In this document: positions 24,269 through 34,600 of the stretch, one piece after another
Layout: every line of letters begins with the position of its first letter
Position numbering within the stretch: the first letter of the stretch is position 1
Source of the DNA: Porites lutea
Taxonomy: Eukaryota; Cnidaria; Anthozoa; Scleractinia; Poritidae
Length of the DNA: 64,000 nucleotides
Direction of reading: 5' to 3'
NCBI RefSeq assembly: GCF_958299795.1
Contig: NC_133204.1
Location: forward strand, 10,375,281 to 10,439,280
The notes under the pieces: generated by a model
The model's database searches: none
What the model was told of the DNA's origin: nothing
Seen by the model: the letters and a program-made list of their open reading frames with translations, nothing else
Program-made: the position numbers and the translations under genes

Positions 24269-24847
24269 AGTGATATGGGCACCCCCGCGTTTTGGGCATC
24301 CTCATTTCAAAACCTTAGTGATATGGGCACCCCCTTCTCATATTACCTTAGCGATTTGGGTTAGGGTTAGGGTTAGGGTTACAGGGGATGCCCATATCAT
24401 TAGGGGTTTGGGAATGGGGATGCCCATATCACTAGGTTTTTGGGGATAGGGATGCCCATATCACTAGGGTTTTGGGGATGAGGATGCCCATATCACTAGG
24501 GTTTTGGGGATGGGGATGCCCATATCACTAGGGTTTTGGGGATGGGGATGCCCATATCACTAGGGTTTTGGGAATGGGGATGCCCATATCACTAGGGTGT
24601 TGGGGATGGGGATGCCCATATCACTAGGGTTTTGGGGATGGGGATGCCCATATCACTAGGGTTTGGGGGAGGGGATGCCCATATCACTAGGGGTTTGGGG
24701 ATGGGGATGCCCATATCACTAGGGTTTTGGGGATGGGGATGCCCATATCACTAGGGTTTGGGGGAGGGGATGCCCATATCACTAGGGGTTTGGGGATGGG
24801 GATGCCCATATCATTAGGGTTTTGGGAATGGGGATGCCCATATCACG
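24269..24847. repeat. 32-bp minisatellite with inverted left edge and telomeric junction
   Basis: From about 24387 to 24847 a 32-bp unit (GATGCCCATATCACTAGGG plus TTTTGGGGATGGG-type spacer) repeats about 14-15 times with small variants; neighbouring ATGCCC starts at 24484 and 24516 show the period. Left of it, 24269-24345 carries the unit in opposite orientation (AGTGATATGGGCACCCCC). The two orientations meet at TTAGGG repeats (24358-24381). An 82-codon ORF here is a repeat artefact. Confidence 0.8.
24358..24381 (+). repeat. Interstitial telomere-type repeat (TTAGGG)n
   Basis: Reads GGG followed by three and a half TTAGGG units, at the junction between inverted and direct minisatellite copies. 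TTAGGG is the usual metazoan/cnidarian telomere repeat. Confidence 0.7.
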
Positions 24848-25047
24848 GTGACTGTGACTCCGTCATACCCAAATTTGTTCCAAAATACTGGGACAAGAGG
24901 AGGCATGGAACTTACTATGGCTCAAGGCGCCAATCACAAACTTTGCTATTTCATTCGTGTGTAGTATGTTTGTAGCATTTTCTCTTCATTTGCGTTACGT
25001 TCATTCATTTATTTCTGATTCCTGTTAACTCGCAGTTTACCACAGCT

Positions 25048-25851
25048 ATGACAAGCACAATCCCAAGGAAGCATGTTTTCCTATGGACAGCCTTAAGATC
25101 CTGTTCATCTGCGTTTGAGCGTTCGATTTTGACTTTATCCCGCACGCAGTTGATGTCAGAACCGTTTTCTGCTTCGTTTTACTTTGGACCTCAGAGACAA
25201 AGCTCTCGCTATGATTCAAAAGAGGCTGATCCCAAAGCGAGTTACGAAAACGTTGCCAGGGAAATTGTGAATCAAGCTAATAACGATAACATTGATTTAC
25301 TTTTTGTCAAGGATATGGCTTATTACATGAAAGGAAGATTGGGTTTTTTAAAGGAATTTTTTCAAGACGCGAAACATTCTTTTCTGATTCGAAATCCAAA
25401 GAAGACGATTCCTTCCCAGTATTGCGCTAGTGAAAATCCAGAAATCCAAGCTTCCGGTTGGAATTACTTTGACCCTCCAGAAGCTGGATTTAAGGAACTT
25501 TTCGAAATGTATTCGTTTGTCAAAGATAACCTTGATGCCAATCCAGTTGTTGTAGATGCCGATGACCTACTCGAATCACCAAAGGAGATCATGAAGGAGT
25601 ATTGTGATCGAGTTGGTATCAAATATGAACAGCATATGACTACATGGAAACCTGGCGAAATAATCCAAGCCTGGCAAGATGGTTGGGTTATAGCATGGCG
25701 AAGAGGGGCTTTAAACAGCAGCGGTTTCATCAAATCTGACTCTTCCTCAAGTAAACCAGAAATAGAGTATCCATCTGATGTTGTCAAAGCTATGGAAGAT
25801 AGCCAGGCATTCTATGATAAAATGTTTTCTGTTCGACTTAGGTTAGCATAA
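25048..25851 (+). CDS. Sulfotransferase-like P-loop protein, single coding exon
   Basis: A 267-aa uninterrupted ORF, by far the longest in the window. The N-terminus has LWTALRSCSSAFERS (residues 12-26), a 5'-PAPS-binding-type loop near the start, as in sulfotransferase-like proteins. Then LFVKDMAYYM (85-94), a 3'-phosphate-loop-like IRNPKKTI (114-121), and a C-terminal VVVDADDLLESPKEIM (167-182), the usual order in the small sulfotransferase family I recall as Sulfotransfer_5. No signal peptide or membrane segment is evident. An acceptor-like TTAACTCGCAG ends 12 nt before the ATG, so a 5'-UTR exon may lie upstream, beyond the minisatellite. It is unrelated to the zinc-ribbon genes on both sides. 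Substrate unknown. Confidence 0.8.
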   Translation: MTSTIPRKHVFLWTALRSCSSAFERSILTLSRTQLMSEPFSASFYFGPQRQSSRYDSKEADPKASYENVAREIVNQANNDNIDLLFVKDMAYYMKGRLGFLKEFFQDAKHSFLIRNPKKTIPSQYCASENPEIQASGWNYFDPPEAGFKELFEMYSFVKDNLDANPVVVDADDLLESPKEIMKEYCDRVGIKYEQHMTTWKPGEIIQAWQDGWVIAWRRGALNSSGFIKSDSSSSKPEIEYPSDVVKAMEDSQAFYDKMFSVRLRLA

Positions 25852-27887
25852 AAGTTGAGTCGAACGGAGTAGTCTAACGTGATCACCATGGTTAGTCCAT
25901 GTGTTAGGGTACATTTTTGCTCAGTCTGCTTTAGCGCTTCTCTTCGTATTAAATCACGAATATTTCAGTATTCAGTTTATTCTATTTATTTCGGTGTTGG
26001 GCATTTTAACTTTATTCAGGGATATATAATATATAAATAAGTTTGTTTTTAGATCGGTTCGGTAATCAAAAGTTCCACTTATCTCAAATATCTTTTGTTA
26101 AGGGACAAAGGATGGTGTTTGCAAGCTGTCAGAATAGCGGGACAAACTTTAGATTCTACTGGCAAACCTTTGCTGGTCAGTTAAGTCTTTGATCAAAGAT
26201 TTTTGCACCGACCTCTTTGGTGTTTAGCCTCCCACGCAGGCGTCTTTAGGGGAGCTCGGGATGAAAAACGAGCTCCCCTAAAAACGCCTGCGTGGGAGGC
26301 TATTTGGTGTTGGGATCAATCAGAAAATAGAACTGAGTTGGACGCACCGTTAATTGTAGGAAACATCATGGGGGTGGTTTCAGTCTTTCGCAACTACTGG
26401 TTTAACTAAGGTTAGGAAACACCTCTTCAAGCTTATTTAAGAAACATAGAAACAAGTTAGGTAGATAGAAATAATAACTTTCCTAAATCTTGTTGGGGCC
26501 ACGCGACCTCACACCTTTTTAGTTCTTTGTTCTCAGTTAGGCTATTTTCAGCCAAATTTCAATCACTTTCCTACTTTCAAACTAAAATTTCTTTCGACTG
26601 ATTCTTAGGAAAATTTGGTTTCTTTCAAACCATCGTTGTACCGTTCTTGTGTAGGAATTTGGCTTATAGAGATATTTTCAGTTATGCAAATTTTTTCCAC
26701 ACGCAGCTGAATTCAACTAAATTCGGAATCTTTTGTTCTATCGGTTCTACCACCTCGTGACACCTATTGTGTGCATAAGAATACTGTTGACCTTTCTTAG
26801 AAACCACTTAACGTAGTAGATAAGTATAAATGAAACCACTTTTTAAGCTTAACATCGCTTAGTAAATCTTAGAAAATCTTGGAACTTAGAAGAACTAAGA
26901 AGCTCAGGAATAAACCGTTGTTCAACTCAACTTCCTGTGTACCTCGACTCTCTCAAAATCTGTACCCCTACACATGTCTCATTTAATTCTTAACTGTTTT
27001 TTTCGGTACACTTTGGTTCAGTGTTCTTTAAGAAACTACAATAAAATCAAGTCTCTCATAATGGAGAGCTAGGCTAAAGACCGCCGCCCCCCTAATGAAG
27101 CCTGTATTCTCCCGGCAACTGTGTGGTGCACATTTATTTCTTGACGTGGTCAAGGATTGTTGCTGCTAGCTTTATCCATTTCTGGGATCTGGGCCATAGA
27201 CATCAAAAAAGTAACTGTTAATATGTTCTTTCTATTCTGTCGTTATCATCTCTGGATGAATAAAGGGGAGGAAAAAATATAAAAGAATAAGGATTCTTAA
27301 ATACTTGCGGCCCCCAAATTAGTACCTGATCCACACCCAGATTGTAAAGAGTGGAGAGAGGAGGGTTCTTCCGCCCTCTCTCTTCACCCCAGCCTGTTCC
27401 AGGCTTCAAGATAGTGGTGAAAAGTCGTCCAGTGAAAAGGTGTAAAAGAAATGCGAAAAACGCGCGGGGGCTGGGGAGGGACATTTTTCCCGCTGCCACC
27501 GCCCCCTTTCCCAAGGCGCGCGCGTCTTATTTTCGCTCTGCTCGTTTTAGTGCGTCCCCACTATACTATCTGAGAGACTAGCACAGGCTATCTTCACCCC
27601 GACACCCTCACCCTCTCGTCTGAACACCTGGAACAAGCTACTTGTCCTTTTCGTAAATATCTCTCTCAGTTTACCAAAATACATGTCTTTTCGTACCAGT
27701 TTACAGACGGATTCCTGTGAATATAGCTATTTATCGCATCACAGAGTTAGTTTATCGTAGCGTGACACTATTTACAGTTCTTGCGTGATAAAAGCACGTG
27801 ACCTCGGATACAAAAAGAGTTTGATGACATAAAGTCTTTCCTTTCACTCTAGAGCGAGGACACGACACCTACAACCTGGCTTTCGAT
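25852..27887. other. Intergenic region between sulfotransferase-like gene and gene F
   Basis: About 2 kb. Contains the hairpin at 26225-26302 and an imperfect GAGAGAGG / CCTCTCTC segment near 27347-27385. No TGACGTCA is present before gene F; a CACGTGACCTCGG and a TGATGACATAAAG lie about 60-95 bp upstream of its ATG. Confidence 0.45.
26225..26302. mobile_element. Miniature hairpin TAGCCTCCCACGCAGGCG
   Basis: Left arm TAGCCTCCCACGCAGGCGTC and right arm (reversed) TAGCCTCCCACGCAGGCGTT, extending through TTAGGGGAGCTCG. A 78-bp near-perfect hairpin, same family as 11814-11858. Confidence 0.65.
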
Positions 27888-30400
27888 ATGGTGCTAAGAC
27901 AGTGTGTATCTTGTAACTCAACGGTAACTATTCACTGAAACTAATAATTTTTCGAATTACTGTTTATTATCATTTTTCGGGATCGCGCGATGAATGGTCG
28001 TGAATGTCTTGACCATCAGTCATTAATCGTAGAAGTTAGGAGCTGAACGTGCATCCTATGCATTACGTCAGAAGCAACAAACTTTTGTGTGACTAGCGCA
28101 AATTTAATGCCTTTTATTGATTTATTCAATGAAAAGAAGTAAGAGGACGATCACAGAGGAGTTAGATTAGTTGCGTCAAAGAGTGATAGTTACTAGGAGA
28201 ATATAGTTTCCTAATTCTTCAGCAGTTTCTCCATCTTGTCGGCGGTTTCTTATAAATGTTTGAGAAATTCCTTTGAAATTTGGGACAAATATAACAATGT
28301 ATAAAATAACCGAGAAATCTGAGAGATAGTGACTTTGTTGTTTGGCGTTCTGCGTTCTATAGTCTGTTACGGTTGAGTGGCCTTCGGGCAATTGTTCGGT
28401 ATTTACTGCAGTCCAATTTGATTGTCAGTTTTAAATTGTCGTTACACGTTCATTTTTTTTCGTTTCTAAATTCTCTACTAATTCTGCTTGACAACGATGT
28501 CTTTTATCTAGAAACCGCATAGGAGCAAGCTATTCACAGCCGTGAAGTCATGACCGTTAAAAGAAATACAGCACGTGGCGAGTCACGCGGCTAAAAATTC
28601 CCCAGCTGATTCACGCGCTCTACTCGAGAAAATGTAGCGACGGCTTTAAGTTACTGATCGTTACTAGTAGTCGCTCTGAAAACACTTTTTGATCTTGGGC
28701 AAGGCTTAAGGAAGAAACGAAAAAATTCAACTGCTGCGAAAAAATTGAACTGCTGCTAGAGCCTCCGCTTTCGAGAGTGGGTGTCCTTCTCAAAGAGAGT
28801 CCAACAAAGGCTCCGCAGTGGGGGAAAAAGGCATAACACCGCCGCCCCTTTCCCCTCCCCAGACTACCTCTCGGATGTTTTTTTTCGCCAACCCCTACTT
28901 TTTTTCCTTTTTCCCCCAATGCGGAGCCTGGTCCAGGCTAGTCTTGTGATAACATTTTTGGAGCCTCAAGCCCCTCTCTGGACACTTTCGGACTGGGCGA
29001 CTATTACAGTGCTAGCATTTTCGTCTCTTTGCTCTTTCGCCCGAGTCTCGCCTTTAGAGACAGCATGCCGCCTCTCTAGAAAGTCTCTCTATCAAGCGAA
29101 CAAAGAAGGGGATAACATGGTCCCTTATGATACCTCTATAAGACGTCCAGTCCCTATAGCGGACACCTAGAGTTGGTCCATACTGTTGTTCAGACATTTT
29201 CTATGACTGGCTTTACGCCTGACACCTCCCTCAGTAAGACTGACACTCGGTGCCGGTCCCAACAGGGAGTTAATTCAAATGTATTTACTTCATTTCCCTT
29301 TTGTCAGATTTTAGGAACTTTGCCGTTTTGCGAATGTGGCCGCGTTTTTGAAGACATTCGGCAAGTAGGAGGAAAAAGATTTTCAAGTAAGTATTAAGCG
29401 CACCACCACTTCTTCTATGACCACTTCTTCTTTTAAGGGCGCAGCGCGTGGCCGAGCGGTTGGAGGGCTGGAGTTGTAATCCGGAGGTCCTGTAGGTAAC
29501 CGCTAGTTGGATTTGTCCACGTAACTGTAGTCCCCCGAGTTTAACTCTTAGGTCACGCTTATACATAGCCAAGTGGCGACCAGTTGGGATTCTTAACCTT
29601 GCTTTAGTTAGGGTTAGGGTTAGAATAAATACTACCAGGTGGCCAGTAATTGTGTTACCACTATAAACTCAATTTTTGTCTTTCCTCGTCTTGACTTCCC
29701 GTGACTGAGTGGTAGGCTAGGAAGCTTACAATCTAAAGTGTATTTACTGATTTTGATGCCAACTTGCTATTTTTGTCCAAACATCCGCCAACAAAGTGGG
29801 CAATATCAGCACACCAGTGCACTGACCACTCTTTTTTTATGCCCGTCACCCAGTTGTTACAATAGTTAAAGAAGGATTGGGGAGGAGTATCTGGCGCAGG
29901 CCAAAACAAGTTCTTCGCAAGCATTTTTTACAGAGATCTGTTTCGCTGTAAATTTTTAGAATATCGTGCAGACCTGTACACGAAGCTGGAAGCTAAACGA
30001 TTGAAGTGCAATGAAAGGGCGAAGAAAGTACTAGGTGGTGACTCGGATTCTGCTGATGAACACCAGAAGCAGGTAACGCAACATGTTTATGTCACGGTTG
30101 TGCTCGGAAACTACCTTACTTAGCATTGGCGATTACCTACATTGCAAATAATTTTGTGCATTCTTACAGATCGTATTTCAACCTAAACGGATCCCTCCTA
30201 GTGTATCATTACGTACCAAAACTCGAAGAAGTAGAAGAAAAAGAAGAACACATATAAAATCTTTGCAGGAGGATCGCCATGAAAGGTCACTTTCTCTGTT
30301 CCAGTCCCCTGAAGAGGAAGCCGCACGTCTTTCACGAGCTCTTCAAGAAATAAACAGGAGGATCATGGGACAGTCTATGGTGTGGTTGAATTCTTTGTAG
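27888..30400 (+). CDS. UPF0547-like zinc-ribbon gene F, four exons, intact
   Basis: Plus-strand coding exons: 27888-27923 (36 nt, MVLRQCVSCNST), 29308-29386 (79), 29960-30072 (113) and 30170-30400 (231), totalling 459 nt for 152 aa. Donors are GTAACT, GTAAGT and GTAACG; acceptors end GTCAG, TTTAG and TACAG; phases 0/1/0. Exon 2 gives ILGTLPFCECGRVFEDIRQV, so the ribbon is C6, C9, C20, C22 with CGR instead of CGH. The codon split by intron 2 makes Lys, giving KYRADLYTKLEAKRLK. Exon 4 has a strongly basic stretch (RTKTRRSRRKRRTHIKS) and an unusual acidic insert (SPEEEAARLSRALQEINRRI) ahead of MGQSMVW. AATAAA at 30644-30649 is a candidate poly(A) signal. Intron 2 holds a SINE. Confidence 0.85.
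29438..29660 (+). repeat. tRNA-derived SINE in gene F intron 2
   Basis: Starts with a tRNA-like head: A box GCGTGGCCGAGCGGTTGG, then an anticodon-like arm TTGTAATCCGGAGGTCCTG. Downstream is a non-tRNA body to about 29660 with short TTAGGG copies near 29607-29624. The right boundary is approximate. Confidence 0.6.
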
Positions 30401-30766
30401 ATATGTGAATGATACATGTTTTTGCTGGTTGAACGATGCTTCAAGATGCCTCTCGAAATGTTATCCAAGGACATGCATATGTAGGGTGCCGTCAGGTTAA
30501 AGCTTCCGGCGCAGATGACAGCTGTATTTTCAGGGGAAACGAATCACAGTTTTTCCGTGGATTTGTCTTTTACTGACCTGAGTTTTAATAAGAAGTGGTG
30601 TTTGTCAGAGAAACGATGCTTTGAAATTACTTGGACGAGACATAATAAAAACACAGTATAAAAAGTTTATGCTACTTTTTTTATTACACTATCTTGCTTG
30701 TTTCTTCCATGTGTTGTTCGATCTCTAGTTGGAAACCAAACGTACGCTTATACAGTGGCCATTGGT

Positions 30767-31325
30767 ATACCGTAAAAGACCCAAATAACGCGCTCTTCCA
30801 AATAAACGCCTCGCATGTAATAAACACGGCCTCTACGCTGTTAAAATTGTATTGGACACCCCTCTCTAATAAACGCCCCTATGAGACTAGGAATTAGCAA
30901 AAAGGAGCAAAATCATTCAATTCATCCAATTTCTTACCTGAGTAACAAGACCATTCTTTGCGTATTTCATCCGTTGATCAATGCCAAATTCAAAGTAAGG
31001 ATAAACTAACGATGAAAACACAGTAACCCTGAGCGAGGGTTCTGACATGGATGTTGGGATTTGAAAGAGTGATAAGGAACTCTAGACAGGCGGCCTATCA
31101 ATATTGAAGTCATTGATGGAGTGCTATTTTTTAACTCTCTTGATATTTTCGCCAACAGCATATTATTTTTGTCAGGGTAACCGGCTCCTGTTTTTGTTGA
31201 GCATTTTACAGTCAGTAAGAGAATAAACTCATCTCTCTTTTAAACGCGTCCTACCTATTAAACGCCCCCGCTAGAACCCCCAAATCAAACAGACGCCCCG
31301 GGCGTTTATTAGGTCATTCACGGTA
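30767..31325. mobile_element. Non-autonomous element with TACCGTA termini, copy 2
   Basis: The left end TACCGTAAAAGACCCAAATA and the right end, reversed, TACCGTGAATGACCTAATAA match imperfectly. The inside repeats 'aataaacgcc'. 559 bp, no ORF. Same family as 12280-12723 and 43954-44578. Confidence 0.55.
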
Positions 31326-31527
31326 AACTAGGACAGTGGAGGTTTAAAGCTAATAAACGCGTACCAAGTGACCAAGTTTCTCTTTTACTTGTCGTTTACT
31401 GTTTATTATTTCTACACAAGCAATTTTTTATCCATAAGAATTGTTTTGAACCTTTTTTATCTGCTCGTTTTCTATTGAGATATTCTAGTCGTCGTTGTTT
31501 GAGTTTACCTGTCACGCATATTCAGGG

Positions 31528-31546
31528 AGACGTCAGATTGACGTAA
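31528..31546. promoter_or_regulatory. Paired near-CREs upstream of gene G
   Basis: AGACGTCA (31528-31535) and TGACGTAA (31539-31546), each one mismatch from the CRE, about 135-153 bp upstream of the gene G ATG. Confidence 0.4.
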
Positions 31547-31680
31547 GATGACCTTGACACTCGCGCGTAGTTGACACGTTTATCAAACTTGTTCAAAATA
31601 GTCGTTTCTCTGCCTTGTTTTTTTACTTTCCCTTTGCAAGAATACAAATATGGCGACGTTCGGTGATCAATAACTCTGTC

Positions 31681-34600
31681 ATGCAACAGCTACAATGTAT
31701 CGCTTGTAATCTAACGGTAAGTAAGTTTTTTTTACGTCATTGGTGTAAGGAAAAAATCTTTAAAGTGATGACCTGTGAGAGTATGGAACTAAATAAGCTA
31801 AATAAGTGAAGAAATGTTTCCTCGATCTAGTGGCTTAATTTTAATTCAGTTCAGAAGTCACAATAAAACCAGATTACGAGCTGACCGGTTTTCGTCCTCA
31901 TCCGTAGATCTTATCAGATTTGGATGTGAATAAGGGCCACGCCAAAATGTTTTTCTCGAAGATTGTTAACTTCTGTTTTATCAAAATACTTCTTTAAAAG
32001 AGTGTGATCGATGATCTACTATTTGATTGCTGATCAACTAAAATTTACTCAGAATTTTACCAACATTTTTGTCCCTTGCGGTTCCCGACTTTTCTAGGAA
32101 AATTAAAAGGCCTTTGCTCGCAGCTGACAACGAGCAAACGTTGCAAACGCGGACATTGGAGGTATTTCGTCTTGATGCAAGCTCTTATAAGTGTGAGATC
32201 AAACTGTTGACTTGTTGATTCTCATTAAACTTTCCTTCAGCAAGTTCAAACCTGATTTAAGCAGGGCGGGAAAGAGTTAGCTGTTTTGTACACTCTAAGA
32301 ACGAAAACAAAACGAAAACATTAAGATATTTAGCACGTATAATTGAAAATTTTGACTAATGCTGGCTTTTACCCGGCAGAGAGAAATTAGGTGCATGAAC
32401 AATAGGCCACTTGCACTAAGAGGTCACGTGACCAATGCTTCCTTTAAACAATGAGTTGGAATCTTGCTGATGCCAAAAATTGACAGAGCGCGTAAAAATT
32501 ATCTTACACTCGAAATTTGAGAGGAAACGCATTTAAGGGAGATATTTTATGGCACTTTGATTTTTCAACAAAGTAGTATCATTTGTATTGGCCGCCATGT
32601 TGGAGGGCATACTCTTGCCCTCCAACATGGCGGCCAAAACTACTTTTTGCTTAGATCTTGTTAAACGTTTGATAGTTACGCTCAGATGTGCTGTAAACAT
32701 TCCCGCATCAACTTTTCAACATTTTCCTTGAAGTTTAAGTGCAAAATTTGTGTTCAGAAAGAGGTAATTCATAATTTTAAAAATCACATTTTGGTCACGT
32801 GACCAGCTACGAACTCACTCATTTTAAGAAAATGGTGCAGGTTTGAAAAACCAAATCACTATTATTTTGCTAAAAATAGGACCCACTAATCGTTTTTTGA
32901 AGAAAAAACCACATAACTTTCATTTTCATAAAACAATGTCACATGACGTCTTAGTGCAAATGGCCTATTGGTGAATTTTGGGGTGGCTAGGAAACGAAGA
33001 CCTAGGACCTAAGACCCAAAATCGAACCCCTCTCAAGATCACTTACAAAATTAGTAGAAACGGCTGTATTGACCTGAGTTGTGTAAGTTCAGTACAAACC
33101 TCCCCAAACGTAGAAAACAAAGACCCCCTCATTCTGTCTTGCTAGAAGTCGTTTCGAGCCGTTTTCAAGTCATTTTGAGGTGGGGTCTTCGCTCTCTACA
33201 TTTGGGGGAGTTTTGTAGAAAACGAAGACCCTGGTCAAATTTATTCATAATTGAAAATCTTTTTGTTTCTTACAAAACTCTGCGTCTAGAAGCCGTTTCA
33301 AGCCGTATCGAACCGTTTTCAAGTGATTTTGAGGGGGTTCTTCGTTTTCCTTTTTTTGGGGGTGGGGGGGTGGGGAGGGGGTTATAAAAAAACGAATACC
33401 CTGGTCAAATTTATTGATAATTGAAGATCGTGTTGTTTTTTACAAATCTCAGGTCGATATAGCCTTTTCTAGCTATTTATAAGTAATTTTGAGAGGCGTC
33501 TTCATTTTTGGGTATTAGGTCTTAGGTCTTCGTCTTCTACCCACCCGTGAATGTTGAAGATGGATGAAACTTCGCTTTTAATCCCTCTAGGATCACTAGC
33601 AGTGCTAAAACAAAGTTTTTCTTTTTTCTTGGGTTTAAAACAGATACCTGATTCATACTCGGCAGATGGATGTTGTTCCTGTGGTCACGTGTTCACAGAG
33701 AAAAAGCTGATTGGTGGAAAGAGATTTTCGGGTAAGTGTAATATGCATCTTTCCACCGAAGAAAAGGTGATTAGCGTGGATATGGATACAGATCTAACTC
33801 GATGCACCTACCCTGATGGGGATAGCTGTTTCCGCATTTACCAAATCAGTTGGATAAAAATGGAGAAATACGTTTCGGAGATGGTATCTCCTTCCCGAGC
33901 AACCCCCCATGGCAATTTAATCTTTTGATAAAAAACCGTTCTAATTTCGCCCTCCCCGAGCCAAATCGTACGTCCAGTTAACCTCACCCCCAGGGAGGTT
34001 CAAAAAAGGACCAAATTGCTCTTTTAACTATGAAGTAGCTTTCTAATGCTCTTGAAGTCTTGTCTAGAGTCGTGTCTGGGGCAGCATTAGCTGTGAAATC
34101 TTTATCTGTTTTTTGGTTTATTTTTCTTAGCAGCCACACCTTACCACGTCATACCATGTAACTTCCCTTTATTATTTTACAGTATATATTCTGTATATTC
34201 GTGGTTTTTCCTAATAACCCTGATGAAGACTGGTATTGGCCAGTCGAAATATTGTATACCTCAGCCTTTTTCACGCTGTTTGATCAGTCTTTGCAGTAGC
34301 CTTATTGACTTTAATGCTATTGTTAGTTGAAAATCTTTATTTCAAAATTATCATCGGCTACAAGAACGGAAACATATGACGTAAACATCGAAGAGTTTGC
34401 TCACTACCGGAATCGGGTATTTAGTGTTCAAATACTATAATGGAAAAATCCGTTTCCCGTGTGAAGAACTTCTTAAAGATCGGCTTCAGATTAGGCTTTT
34501 GTACATTATGCTCTTGCTTCCCTACTAAAATGCTCCACCTTAATGCTCCATTTTTCCTACTAAAATGCTCGGTCTCCCCAAAAAAGTCACTAAAATGCTC

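Noticed and set aside
24269-24847. CRISPR-like array
   Set aside because: Units are contiguous variants of one 32-bp repeat with no unique spacers, in a eukaryotic context.
24727-24975. 82-codon ORF with GMGMPISLGF repeats
   Set aside because: Translation of the minisatellite; the repeat unit is not a codon multiple and varies freely.
25464-25787. 107-codon minus-strand ORF
   Set aside because: Antisense to the sulfotransferase-like gene; no motif of its own.
28781-29170. 129-codon plus-strand ORF
   Set aside because: Runs through low-complexity, repeat-like DNA in gene F intron 1 and has no domain.
29438-29510. Possible functional tRNA gene
   Set aside because: tRNA-like A box and anticodon arm but no matching acceptor stem or proper T arm; SINE fits better.
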